Source of the DNA: Aerophototrophica crusticola
GTDB lineage: Bacteria > Pseudomonadota > Alphaproteobacteria > Azospirillales > Azospirillaceae
Assembly (NCBI GenBank): GCA_001939945.1
Contig: MOEB01000025.1
Span: 1 to 64,000, forward strand
Length of the DNA stretch: 64,000 bases
Direction: 5' to 3'
Under the pieces are notes generated by a model. That model was given only the letters and a program-made list of their open reading frames with translations. It searched no databases and was not told the DNA's origin. Within the stretch, counting starts at the first letter, position 1, and the number at the start of each line of letters is the position of its first letter. Below are positions 43,554 to 52,032 of the stretch, in pieces. Made by a program: the position numbers and the translations under genes.

Positions 43554-43704
43554 GCTAGACCCGTTTCCCGCAGACTGGAAACGGGTCTAGCCCTTCGTGT
43601 TCCTCACACGCCGGCGCCGCATCCGCGGCTTGGCTTACGCGGGCATGGGCCCGCGCGGCGGCAGTCGCCGCCGGAGCGTGTTTACGGGCAGCGTAAACAC
43701 GCTC
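43554..43704. repeat. Multi-hairpin repeat, copy F (complete)
   Basis: Hairpin 1 is a 15-base-pair stem GCTAGACCCGTTTCC / GGAAACGGGTCTAGC (43554-43591). Hairpin 2 GCCGC-ATCC-GCGGC, TTGGCT, hairpin 3 CGCGGGC-ATGG-GCCCGCG, hairpin 4 CGGCGGC-AGTC-GCCGCCG. Hairpin 5 is a 13-base-pair stem GAGCGTGTTTACG / CGTAAACACGCTC (43674-43704). It lies between convergent genes and touches the stop of the VOC gene. Confidence 0.88.
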
Positions 43705-44087
43705 TAATCCGACCGACGGGGTTGGTGGACCGCTTCCAGCTTGTGGCCGTCCGGGTCCAGGACGAAGGCGGCGTAGTAGTGGGCATGGTACTGGGGTCGC
43801 AGGCCGGGCGGGCCCTGGTCCCGGCCGCCCTTGGACAGGGCTGCCGCGTGGAACCGGTCCACCGCTGTCCGGTCGGGGGCGTCGAAGGCCAGGTGGAAGC
43901 CGGGGCCGGGCGGGTGGGCGCCGGGTTCCTGGAACAGGGCCAGGATGTCCTCCCCGCCCGGCGGGCCATAGCCGGCGCCCCGGCCGCTGCGCCATACAAG
44001 CACCAGGCCCAGCGGGGCCAGGGCCGCGTCATAGAAGCTGACGGACGCGTCCAGGTCGCGGACGCCGAAGGACAGGTGGCCCAGCAT
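43704..44087 (-). CDS. VOC/glyoxalase-fold protein
   Basis: A 127-residue single-domain protein of the vicinal oxygen chelate family, near the start LGHLSFGVRDLDASVSFYDAALAPLGL with the first metal His, then FHLAFDAPDRTAVDRFHAAAL with another, and ending YAAFVLDPDGHKLEAVH with Glu. It resembles glyoxalase/bleomycin-resistance or dioxygenase relatives. The reaction is not deducible. Its final codon overlaps the last stem of the multi-hairpin repeat. Confidence 0.82.
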   Translation of the reverse strand: MLGHLSFGVRDLDASVSFYDAALAPLGLVLVWRSGRGAGYGPPGGEDILALFQEPGAHPPGPGFHLAFDAPDRTAVDRFHAAALSKGGRDQGPPGLRPQYHAHYYAAFVLDPDGHKLEAVHQPRRSD

Positions 44088-44235
44088 GGGTCGGTTCCGC
44101 TCGTGGCATGGCCCGGGCCATCCTTGCGCGCCGTGGCGCCGCTGTCACGCATCCTCGGCCCGGCATGTCTTGTGGGAATTCCTGCAAGCCATTACTTCTG
44201 CCAAGCCATGTCCCCGACGGCAGGAGCGACCCGCG

Positions 44236-45045
44236 ATGAGCCCAGCCTTCCTCCGCCCCGTCCGCCGCCTGCTCGGCGCCGCCTTGCTGGCCTTGGGGCT
44301 TGCGGGCGGCCCGCCCGCCCTGGCCCAGGCGCCCCCGGCAGACCAGACGGTGGTCTTCGCCGCCGCCAGCCTGAGGAACGCGCTGGACGGCATCGCCAGG
44401 CAATACCAGGGGGAGACGGGGAAGGCCGTCGCTATTTCCTATGCCGCCAGTTCGGCCCTGGCGAGGCAAATCGAGGCCGCGGCCCCGGCGCACATCTTCA
44501 TCGCCGCGGACCTGGACTGGATGGATTACCTGGAGGGGAAGGGCCTGCTGGCCCCCGGCAGCCGCAGGACGCTGCTGGGCAACCGGCTGGTGCTGGTGGC
44601 GCCCAAGGACAGCACCGCCGCCGTGGCGCTGGGGCCGGGGCTCGACCTCACCCCCGTGCTGGGCAGGGACGGGCGGCTGGCGCTGGGGGACCCGGCCTCC
44701 GTCCCCGCCGGCAAGTACGCCAGGGCGGCGCTGGAGAAGCTTGGCGCCTGGGACACGGTGAAGGGCCGGCTGGCCCCGGCGGAGAATGTCCGCGCCGCCC
44801 TGCTGCTGGTGTCCCGGGGGGAGGCGCCGGCGGGCATCGTCTATGCCACCGACGCCAGGGCCGACCCGTCGCTGAAGGTGCTGGGCACCTTCCCGGCGGA
44901 CAGCCACCCCGCCATCCTGTACCCCGCCGCCCTGACCGCCGCCGGGGGAAAGTCCGCCGACGCCGCGGCGTTCCTGGCCTATCTCGCCGGCCCGAAGGCC
45001 AAGCCCTTGTTCGAGAAGGAAGGCTTCGTCATCCTGGGGAACTGA
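44236..45045 (+). CDS. modA: Molybdate ABC transporter substrate-binding protein
   Basis: A 269-residue periplasmic protein with a signal peptide (about 1-31). The mature protein begins TVVFAAASLRNALDGIARQY, the ModA start with the Ser that contacts the oxyanion, followed by ISYAASSALARQIEAAAPAHIFIAADLDWMDYL. GDPASVPAGKYARAALEKLG and IVYATDA are also typical. It captures molybdate or tungstate for ModBC, which follow 42 bases on. No ModE gene or clear Mo riboswitch was found upstream. Confidence 0.93.
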   Translation: MSPAFLRPVRRLLGAALLALGLAGGPPALAQAPPADQTVVFAAASLRNALDGIARQYQGETGKAVAISYAASSALARQIEAAAPAHIFIAADLDWMDYLEGKGLLAPGSRRTLLGNRLVLVAPKDSTAAVALGPGLDLTPVLGRDGRLALGDPASVPAGKYARAALEKLGAWDTVKGRLAPAENVRAALLLVSRGEAPAGIVYATDARADPSLKVLGTFPADSHPAILYPAALTAAGGKSADAAAFLAYLAGPKAKPLFEKEGFVILGN

Positions 45046-45087
45046 CCCAACGTCCTGACCTTCCCCGGTGAAGGCGCCCTTGTCCTG

Positions 45088-45789
45088 ATGCTCGACGCCT
45101 TCACACCAGACGAGCTGGCGGCCATCCGCCTGTCCCTCCGGGTGGCCTTCTGGGCCACGCTGGGCAGCTTGCCCCTGGGCATCGGCGTGGCTTGGCTGCT
45201 GGCCCGCGGGCGGTTCCCGGGCAAGGTGCTGCTGGACGGGCTGGTGCACATGCCGCTGGTGCTGCCGCCCGTGGTGACGGGGTATGTGCTGCTGCTGCTG
45301 TTCGGCCGCAACGGGCCGCTGGGCAAGCTGCTGGGGGAGGTAGGCATCGTCCTGGCCTTCGACTGGAAGGGGGCGGCGCTGGCCTGCGCCGTCATGGGCT
45401 TCCCCCTGCTGGTGCGGGCCGTGCGGCTGGGGCTGGAGGCGGTGGACCAGGGGCTGGAGGAGGCGGCGGCCACCCTGGGCGCCGCCCCGCCGCTGGTGTT
45501 CCTGACCGTGACCCTGCCGCTGATGCTGCCCGGCATCGTGGCAGGGGCCATCCTGTGCTTCGCCAAGGCGCTGGGGGAGTTCGGGGCGACCATCACCTTC
45601 GTGTCGAACATCCCGGGCCGGACCCAGACCCTGCCCAGCGCCCTTTACAGCTATACCCAGGTCCCCGGCGGCGACGCGGGTGCCTTGCGGCTGACCATCG
45701 TGGCGGCGGTGCTGGCCGTGGCCGCCCTGGTGGCGAGCGAGATGCTGGCCCGCCGGGTGCGGCGCCGGGTGGAGGGGCGGGATGGCTGA
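45088..45789 (+). CDS. modB: Molybdate ABC transporter permease
   Basis: A 233-residue inner-membrane protein with about five to six helices. LHMPLVLPPVVTGYVLLLLFGRNGPLGKLL is diagnostic for ModB, and the EAA loop that contacts ModC reads DQGLEEAAATLGAAPPLVFLTVTLPLMLPGI. It forms the molybdate channel as a dimer. Its stop overlaps the modC start by eight bases, so translation is coupled. Confidence 0.93.
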   Translation: MLDAFTPDELAAIRLSLRVAFWATLGSLPLGIGVAWLLARGRFPGKVLLDGLVHMPLVLPPVVTGYVLLLLFGRNGPLGKLLGEVGIVLAFDWKGAALACAVMGFPLLVRAVRLGLEAVDQGLEEAAATLGAAPPLVFLTVTLPLMLPGIVAGAILCFAKALGEFGATITFVSNIPGRTQTLPSALYSYTQVPGGDAGALRLTIVAAVLAVAALVASEMLARRVRRRVEGRDG

Positions 45790-46882
45790 GGGCCTGTCCG
45801 TCAGCCTGCGCCACCGGCAGGGCGACTTCACGGTGGAGGCGGATTTCCGGGCGGGGCCGGGCGTCACCGCCCTGTTCGGCCGCTCGGGCGCCGGCAAGAC
45901 CACCCTGCTGCGGGCGGTGGCGGGGCTGCTGCGGCCGCAGCAGGGGCGCATCACCTTGGGCGGCCGGGTGTTCGTGGACACGGGCACCGGCGCGTGGCTG
46001 CCGCCGCACCGGCGCCGGGTGGGCTATGTCTTCCAGGATGCGCGGCTGTTTCCCCACCTGACGGTGCGCCAGAACCTTGCCTATGGCCGCTGGTTCGCCG
46101 GGCGGGGCGGGGCGACGACGGTTCCGTTCGACGACATCGTGGGCATGCTGGGCATCGTGCCGCTGCTGGGACGGCGGCCCGGCGGCCTGTCGGGGGGTGA
46201 GCGGCAGCGGGTGGCCATCGGCCGGGCCCTGCTGGCGGGGGCGGAGGTGCTGCTGTTGGACGAGCCGCTGGCCAGCCTGGACGCCGCCCGCCGGGCGGAG
46301 ATCCTGCCCTATCTGGAGCGGCTGCGGGACGGGTTGGACCTGCCCATCCTCCATGTCAGCCACAGCCTGGCGGAGGTGGTCCGCTTGGCCACCGCCCTGG
46401 TGCTGGTGGAGCAGGGCAGGGTGGTGGCGTCCGGGCCCCTGGCGGCCATGCTGGCGCGGCCGGACCTGGCGGCCCTGTTCGGCCGGTTCGGCACCGCCAC
46501 CCTGCTGGAAGGCACGGTGGAAGGGCATGACCCGGCCTGGGAGCTGACCCGGGTGGCGACGCCCGCCGGGCCGCTGCTGCTGCCCCGGCTGGACCGGCCG
46601 GTGGGGGCGGCGGTGCGGCTGCGGGTGCTGGCGCGGGACGTGCTGCTGTCCACCCGCCCGCCGCGGGACCTTTCCGCCCGCAACGTCCTGCCCGGCATGG
46701 TCACCGCCCTGCTGCCTGGGACGGGGGCGGAGATGGAAGCCAGCCTGGACATGGCCGGCCAGCCCTTGACCGCCAGCCTGACCCGGTTGGCGGCGGCGGA
46801 GCTGGGGCTGGCCCCCGGACAGCCGGTCTGGGCGGTGGTGAAGGCGGTGGCCGTGGTGGATGGGGGGACGGGGCTGGATTGA
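45782..46882 (+). CDS. modC: Molybdate ABC transporter ATP-binding protein
   Basis: A 366-residue ATPase. Walker A is LFGRSGAGKTTLLRAVAGL near residues 32-50, the signature is LSGGERQRVAIGRALL near 138-153, and Walker B is VLLLDEPLASLD. Residues about 295-366 form a TOBE/Mop domain (RNVLPGMVTALLPGTGAEMEASLDM) that binds molybdate and gives feedback control. It completes modABC in one operon. Confidence 0.93.
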   Translation: MAEGLSVSLRHRQGDFTVEADFRAGPGVTALFGRSGAGKTTLLRAVAGLLRPQQGRITLGGRVFVDTGTGAWLPPHRRRVGYVFQDARLFPHLTVRQNLAYGRWFAGRGGATTVPFDDIVGMLGIVPLLGRRPGGLSGGERQRVAIGRALLAGAEVLLLDEPLASLDAARRAEILPYLERLRDGLDLPILHVSHSLAEVVRLATALVLVEQGRVVASGPLAAMLARPDLAALFGRFGTATLLEGTVEGHDPAWELTRVATPAGPLLLPRLDRPVGAAVRLRVLARDVLLSTRPPRDLSARNVLPGMVTALLPGTGAEMEASLDMAGQPLTASLTRLAAAELGLAPGQPVWAVVKAVAVVDGGTGLD

Positions 46883-47016
46883 GGTCGGTTGTGAAACCGT
46901 GCGTTGTCCGTCCTGGCCGGACGCCCACCGCCCCAGGTTGACTCCTGCATCATAGAAGCGGTACCCAGGAAGACAATCCCGGCGGCGAAGGCCGGGCAGC
47001 CCCGGGGGAGGGCCGT

Positions 47017-48789
47017 TTGGACGGGGAGAACGGGAAACAGGGCCAAGGCCGGGCCGCGCGCCTGCTGCTGGACAGCCTGGACGGCTATGCCGACCCCTTC
47101 GTCCTGTGCGACCCGGATGACCGGGTGCTCTACACCAACGCCCGGTACCATGAGCTTTTCCCCGCCGCCCCGCCCCAGGGGGAAATCCGCGGCTGGGGCT
47201 TCGAGGCGCTGCTGCGCCGGGTGCTGGCGGGCGGGGAGACGCCCGACCCCGGCATCCCCGACCCGGAGGAATTCATCCGGCTGCGCCTGGCCCAGCGGGC
47301 GGCCCTGGCCGGGCGGTCCCTGAGCGAGGCCACCATCGGCGGCCGGCTGTTCCGTCGGGTGGAGGAGCGGACACCCAATGGCTGCGTCATCACCAGCTAC
47401 AGCGACATCACGGACCTGAAGCAGGCGCAAGAGGCGGCGGAGCGCAACGCGGCGCGGCTGGCCGCGGCGGTGGAGGCCATCCCCGGCGGCTTCATGATGA
47501 TGGACGAGGGGCTGAACTACCTGGTCTGGAACAGCCGCTACCCCGGCATCGGCGGCACGACGGACGCCGTGATCCGCAGCCATGGCAATGTGCGGGAGAC
47601 GCTGTGGCTGCAGGCGCGGCGGGGCGACTATGACGACCTCCGCCTCGACCCCGGCGCCTTCACGGCGGGGCAGGTGGCCGATACCCCCTGCCTGGCCACC
47701 CTGCTGCGCTGCCAGGCCGCCCGCCCGCCAGGGCAGCGCCCGACGGAGGAGGAGATGGAAGCCCAGGTGGAGTGGCACCTGCTGCGCTTCCGGCCCGGCG
47801 GCCGGGTGGACGGGGACAATGCGGAACGGGAAGGCACCTTCCGCGTCGCCGGCTCCGGCGCGGTGATCGAGTTCAGGCGCACCTACACGCCGGGGCTGGG
47901 CTGGGTGTCCCTCTATACCGACGTGACCGAGCGCATGCGCGAGGCGGAGGAGACGGCCGCCGCCCGCGCCGCGGCGGAAAGGGCCCTGGCGGACCTGCGC
48001 GCCGCCCAGGCCAGCCTGGTCCAGGCGGAGAAGCTGGCCTCCCTCGGCGGGCTGGTGGCGGGCATCGCCCATGAGCTGAACACCCCCATCGGCATCACCT
48101 ACACCGCCGCCACCCACCTGAAGGACCAGGCCGCCCGGTTCCGCGCCCGGCTGGAAGGCGGCCAGCTGCGCCGCGCCGAGCTGGACGAGTTCCTGGACCT
48201 GGTGGCGGAGGGGGCGGCCCTGCTGGAGGCCAATGCCGGCCGGGCCAGCCAACTGGTGCAGAGCTTCAAGAACGTCTCCGCCGACCGCACCCATGACGAG
48301 CGCCGCCGCTTCGAGCTGGGCCCGGCGCTGGAGGAGCTGGTGGTGAGCCTGGGCCCCCGCTGGCGCAAGGCCGGGCACGTGCTCAGCCTGGATTGCCCGC
48401 CGGGGCTAGAGATGGACGGCTATCCCGGCGCCCTGGGGCAGGTGGTGACGAACCTGGTGGTCAACTCCACTGTCCATGCCTATGCGCCCGGCCGGTCGGG
48501 CAAGCTGTCGCTGGTGGTCCGCCGCGGCGAGCCGGGGGACGTGGAGATCACCTATGCCGACGACGGCCGCGGCATGTCCGCCACCCACCTGCCCCGGGTG
48601 TTCGAGCCCTTCTTCACCACCCGCCGCGGCACCGGCGGCACGGGGCTGGGCCTGCACATCGTCTACAACATCGTCACCAAGACCCTGGGCGGCCGCATCG
48701 AGGTGGCCAGCCGCCTGGGCCACGGCACCCGCTTCACCCTGACCCTGCCCTTGGTCGCCCCGGTGCCGACGGCGTCGGGGGAGGGGTGA
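47017..48789 (+). CDS. Soluble PAS-domain sensor histidine kinase
   Basis: A 590-residue cytoplasmic kinase. Two PAS-type domains (about 20-130, with LFRRVEERTPNGCVITSYSDITDLK at the end of the first; and about 150-310, ending RRTYTPGLGWVSLYTDVTERM) lead by coiled coil into the HisKA segment SLGGLVAGIAHELNTPIG, whose His near residue 352 is the phosphorylation site. The HATPase domain has NLVVNSTVHAY, DDGRGM and GTGGTGLGLHIVYNIV. The start is TTG 47017 with a GGGGGAGG ribosome site at proper distance. No response regulator is adjacent, so the partner is elsewhere. Confidence 0.85.
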   Translation: MDGENGKQGQGRAARLLLDSLDGYADPFVLCDPDDRVLYTNARYHELFPAAPPQGEIRGWGFEALLRRVLAGGETPDPGIPDPEEFIRLRLAQRAALAGRSLSEATIGGRLFRRVEERTPNGCVITSYSDITDLKQAQEAAERNAARLAAAVEAIPGGFMMMDEGLNYLVWNSRYPGIGGTTDAVIRSHGNVRETLWLQARRGDYDDLRLDPGAFTAGQVADTPCLATLLRCQAARPPGQRPTEEEMEAQVEWHLLRFRPGGRVDGDNAEREGTFRVAGSGAVIEFRRTYTPGLGWVSLYTDVTERMREAEETAAARAAAERALADLRAAQASLVQAEKLASLGGLVAGIAHELNTPIGITYTAATHLKDQAARFRARLEGGQLRRAELDEFLDLVAEGAALLEANAGRASQLVQSFKNVSADRTHDERRRFELGPALEELVVSLGPRWRKAGHVLSLDCPPGLEMDGYPGALGQVVTNLVVNSTVHAYAPGRSGKLSLVVRRGEPGDVEITYADDGRGMSATHLPRVFEPFFTTRRGTGGTGLGLHIVYNIVTKTLGGRIEVASRLGHGTRFTLTLPLVAPVPTASGEG

Positions 48790-48792
48790 GGG

Positions 48793-49074
48793 TCATGGGG
48801 GTGGCCACAGGCGCTTGCCGTGGCGCACCCGGTAGATGACGATCCCCCCGGGCTTGGCCGCGTAGACGATGATATAGGGCAGGCCGGGGACTACCAACTC
48901 ACGCGTCCCCTCCACCAGCCCGACCCGGCCCAGTCCGGGGAACTGCCGCAGGTTCGCCGCCGCGTCCACGATGCGATCCTCGACCCCGTCGGCGGCCTGG
49001 GGATTGTCCTTGACGATGTGGCGCCAGATGGCTTCCAGGTCGGCCAAAGCCAACTTCGTCCAGCGCAGCCTCAT
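48793..49074 (-). CDS. ParE/RelE-family toxin
   Basis: A 93-residue protein with the ParE toxin fold: LRWTKLALADLEAIWRHIVKDNPQAADGVEDRI, LRQFPGLGRVGLVEGTRELVVPGLPYIIVYAAKPGGIVIYRVRHGKRLWP. ParE members poison gyrase and RelE members cut mRNA. The R-V-R-H-G-x-R end fits the ParE side. It overlaps the antitoxin gene by four bases (ATGA), which ensures coupled translation. Confidence 0.88.
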   Translation of the reverse strand: MRLRWTKLALADLEAIWRHIVKDNPQAADGVEDRIVDAAANLRQFPGLGRVGLVEGTRELVVPGLPYIIVYAAKPGGIVIYRVRHGKRLWPPP

Positions 49075-49313
49075 GCCGCGGCGGCGCGCCGCCGACGGAT
49101 GGCCGCGACCACGTCCTCATGGTCGATCAGGTTGCCGGCCTCGGCGTCCGCCATGCCGTCCGCCACCGCGCGGATGAACTCCTCCTGGTCGGCGACGAAG
49201 CTGGAGACGATGTCCGTGGCCAGCGCGGCCGTGGAGAGCCCGCGGCGGGCGGCAAGGTCGCCCAAGGTCGCCTCAACCTCAGGCGGCAGGGTCAGGGTCA
49301 GCGGCTTGCCCAT
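49071..49313 (-). CDS. Ribbon-helix-helix antitoxin, partner of ParE
   Basis: An 80-residue protein. The first 45 residues form a ribbon-helix-helix DNA-binding domain (LTLTLPPEVEATLGDLAARRGLSTAALATDIVSSFV). The tail DAEAGNLIDHEDVVAAIRRRR is the toxin-binding arm typical of this antitoxin group. It should repress its own operon with the toxin. GTG 49319 or TTG 49322 are alternative upstream starts. Confidence 0.85.
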   Translation of the reverse strand: MGKPLTLTLPPEVEATLGDLAARRGLSTAALATDIVSSFVADQEEFIRAVADGMADAEAGNLIDHEDVVAAIRRRRAAAA

Positions 49314-49382
49314 GGTCACCAAGGCGTCCGGTCAGGGGGCAGGGACCGGAAGCATGGCACCCCGCCCCCTGCCCGTCCAGTC

Positions 49383-50147
49383 CTATGCCCCCGGCACGTA
49401 GCTGCTGTCCTGCGGCCGGCCCTCTTCCTGTGTCCGGCGCTTGCGGCGCTTGGCGGCCATCAGGTTCAGGGCCTCCACGCCGACCGAGAAGGCGATGGCG
49501 AAGTACAGGTAGCCCTTGGGGATGTGGAAGTGCAGGCCATCGGCCACCAGGGCCACGCCCACCAGGATCAGGAAGCTGAGCGCCAGCATCTTCACCGTGG
49601 GGTGGGTCTGCACGAAGCGGCTGGTGGGGCCGCTGGCGAACAGCATCACGGCCACGGCGATGATCACCGCCAGCATCATGACGGGCAGGTGGTTGGACAT
49701 GCCCACGGCGGTGATCACGCTGTCCAGGCTGAAGACGATGTCCAGCACCATGATCTGCGCCACCACCGAGCCGAAGGTGGCGACACCGCGGCTGGTGCCT
49801 TCCTCCTCCTCGCCCTCCATGGTGTGGTGCACCTCGTTGGTGCCCTTGTAGATCAGGAACAGCCCGCCCAGCAGCAGGATCAGGTCGCGGGGGGAGATGT
49901 CCATCCCGCCGACCGTGAACAGCGGGTTGGTGAGCTGGGTGATCCAGGCGATGGACGCCAGCAGCATCAGCCGGGTGATGAGCGCCAGGGCGAGGCCGAT
50001 CTTGCGCGCTCGGTCCTGCTGCTCCTTCGGCAGGCGCCCCGCCATGATGGAGATGAAGATGATGTTGTCGATGCCCAGCACGATCTCCAGCGCCGTCAGT
50101 GTGGCGAGGCTGGCCCAGGCTGCGGGGTCGGACATCCAGTCGAACAT
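49383..50147 (-). CDS. TerC-family membrane protein
   Basis: A 254-residue inner-membrane protein with about seven helices. LEIVLGIDNIIFISIMAGRLP near the start and VLDIVFSLDSVITAVGM near residue 140 carry the two conserved acidic motifs (GIDN and SLDS) of the TerC/Alx family. Members export manganese or help metallate secreted proteins. No yybP-ykoY manganese riboswitch was recognised in the 162 bases upstream. Confidence 0.88.
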   Translation of the reverse strand: MFDWMSDPAAWASLATLTALEIVLGIDNIIFISIMAGRLPKEQQDRARKIGLALALITRLMLLASIAWITQLTNPLFTVGGMDISPRDLILLLGGLFLIYKGTNEVHHTMEGEEEEGTSRGVATFGSVVAQIMVLDIVFSLDSVITAVGMSNHLPVMMLAVIIAVAVMLFASGPTSRFVQTHPTVKMLALSFLILVGVALVADGLHFHIPKGYLYFAIAFSVGVEALNLMAAKRRKRRTQEEGRPQDSSYVPGA

Positions 50148-50309
50148 GGTCTTGGCTTCACGGCGTGGTTGTCGGGTGCTCCGCTGCTTGAATGGCCCTA
50201 CGGCGTGGGAGTTCCCTTGGCCCCCTCACGGGAGTGATGCGGCTTGCCCGGGCGGGCGGGAGCGCCTACCGTTCCGACCGCAACGAATGCCAGCGAAGGA
50301 CCCCGCCCG

Positions 50310-51914
50310 ATGCGCCTGTCGCCCCGCCTTGCCTTGATCCCCGTGCTCGCCGTCATGGCGGCGGCCCTGGCCCCGCCGGCCCTGGCCGAGAAGGTGCTGC
50401 GCCGGGGCATCGGCTCCAGCCCCGGCACGGTGGACCCCAACAAGGCGGAGCTGCACCAGGAATCCATCCTGATCTATGACCTGTTCGAGGGCATCACCGC
50501 CCCCGACGCCAACGGCCAGCCCCGCCCGGCCATGGCCAGCCGGTGGGAGATCAGCCCGGACGGCCTGACCTATACCTTCCACCTGCGCGACGGGGCCAAA
50601 TGGTCCGACGGCACGCCGGTGACGGCGGCGGACTTCGCCTATTCCTGGCGGCGGCTGGCCGACCCGAAGACCGCCAGCCCCTATGCCTATTATGTCTGGC
50701 CCATCCTGAACGGCCCGGAGGCGACCGCCGGCAAGAAGCCCACATCCGAGCTGGGGGTGGAGGCGGTGGACGCCAAGACGCTGAAGGTGACCCTGGGGAA
50801 GCCCACCAGCTATTTCCTGGCGTCGCTGGTGCACCAGTCCATGTTCCCGGTGCAGCAGAAGAACGTGGAAGGCGCCCAGGGCAACTTCACCGCCGCCGGC
50901 GTGCTGGTCAGCAACGGTGCCTACAAGCTGGCGGAGGCGGTGCCCCAGTCCCACTACAAGCTGGTGCGCAACGACCAGTACTATGACGCCAAGGCCGTGA
51001 AGATCGACACCGTCATGCACTACGTGACGGAGAACCTGGAGACGGAGCTGAAGCGCTACCGGGCGGGGGAGCTGGACATCACCTACCAGATCCCCATCAC
51101 CCAGGTGAAATGGGCGCGGGAGAACGAGCCCAAGGCCTATACGCCCACGCCCACCTTCTCCACCCAGTACATGGGCGCCAACCTGAACAACGAGCCCTGG
51201 AGGTCCAACCCCAAGCTCCGCGCCGCCCTGTCCATGGCCATCGACCGGGAGGTGATTGCCGGCAAGGTGCTGGAAGGGGACATGCTGCCGGCCTGGACCT
51301 TCACCCCGCCGATCAAGGGCGGGGCCTACCAGCCGCCCAAGCCGGACTGGGCCAACCTGACCCAGGCCCAGCGGGACGAGATGGCGAAGAAGCTGCTGGC
51401 GGAGGCGGGCTATGGCCCCGGCGGCAAGCCCCTGCCGCCCGTCGAAGTGATCCACAGCACGTCGGAGAACAGCCGCCGCGTGATGATCGCCGTGGCGGCC
51501 ATGTGGAAGCAGAAGCTGGGCCTGAACGTCACCCTGAACAACCAGGAATTCCGCGTGGTGGCGCAGATCGCCAACCAGAAGAGCTACAAGGACCTGCTGC
51601 TCTATGGCTGGATCGGGGACTTCCCGGACGCCGTCAACTTCCTGAAGCTGCTGCGGAGCGACGTGGACCAGCAGAACCTGTCCGCCTACAAGAACCCCGC
51701 CTACGACAAGCTGCTGGACGAGGCCAACGCCGCCACCGACCCGGAGAAGCGCCTGGACCTGATGCGGCAGGCGGAGGCGCTGGCCCAGGCCGACTTCCCG
51801 GTCATCCCCGTCTACCACAACAACCGCCGCCGCCTGGTGAACCCGGTCGTGCAGGGGTGGGTGTCCAACACCATGGACCAGAACCCGGCCCGCTGGCTGG
51901 ACGTGGTGCGGTAA
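50310..51914 (+). CDS. Oligopeptide-binding protein, copy 2
   Basis: A 534-residue SBP_bac_5 protein with a signal peptide (about 1-28). The family start KVLRRGIGSSPGTVDPNKAELHQES is followed by WSDGTPVTAADFAYSWRRLADPKTASPYAYYVWP and NGAYKLAEAVPQSHYKLVRN. It is most like E. coli OppA/MppA, so peptides or murein peptides are likely ligands. First of four tandem paralogues with no transporter subunits. It is divergent from TerC. Confidence 0.9.
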   Translation: MRLSPRLALIPVLAVMAAALAPPALAEKVLRRGIGSSPGTVDPNKAELHQESILIYDLFEGITAPDANGQPRPAMASRWEISPDGLTYTFHLRDGAKWSDGTPVTAADFAYSWRRLADPKTASPYAYYVWPILNGPEATAGKKPTSELGVEAVDAKTLKVTLGKPTSYFLASLVHQSMFPVQQKNVEGAQGNFTAAGVLVSNGAYKLAEAVPQSHYKLVRNDQYYDAKAVKIDTVMHYVTENLETELKRYRAGELDITYQIPITQVKWARENEPKAYTPTPTFSTQYMGANLNNEPWRSNPKLRAALSMAIDREVIAGKVLEGDMLPAWTFTPPIKGGAYQPPKPDWANLTQAQRDEMAKKLLAEAGYGPGGKPLPPVEVIHSTSENSRRVMIAVAAMWKQKLGLNVTLNNQEFRVVAQIANQKSYKDLLLYGWIGDFPDAVNFLKLLRSDVDQQNLSAYKNPAYDKLLDEANAATDPEKRLDLMRQAEALAQADFPVIPVYHNNRRRLVNPVVQGWVSNTMDQNPARWLDVVR

Positions 51915-51925
51915 GCCGCAGCTTT

Positions 51926-52007
51926 GTAGGTCGGATTAGCGGAGCGTAATCCGACATCATTGGGATCACCGTCGGATTACGGCGCGTCCGCGCCTAATCC
52001 GACCTAC
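51926..52007. repeat. TCGGATTA palindromic repeat between binding-protein genes, copy 1
   Basis: TAGGTCGGATTA-GCGGAGCG-TAATCCGAC is followed 17 bases later by GTCGGATTA ... TAATCCGACCTA. Both halves are hairpins, and the whole is itself an inverted repeat. This GTAGGTCGGATTA type occurs in many bacteria as a dispersed repeat. It lies between the second and third binding-protein genes. Confidence 0.85.
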
Positions 52008-52032
52008 GAAGACACGTCTTGGAGCCCCGCCC

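Noticed and set aside
44088-44235. Molybdenum riboswitch or ModE box before modA
   Set aside because: Neither the riboswitch core nor an ATCGxTATATA-type ModE dyad is recognisable.
50148-50309. Manganese riboswitch before the TerC gene
   Set aside because: No yybP-ykoY consensus loops are visible in the short gap.
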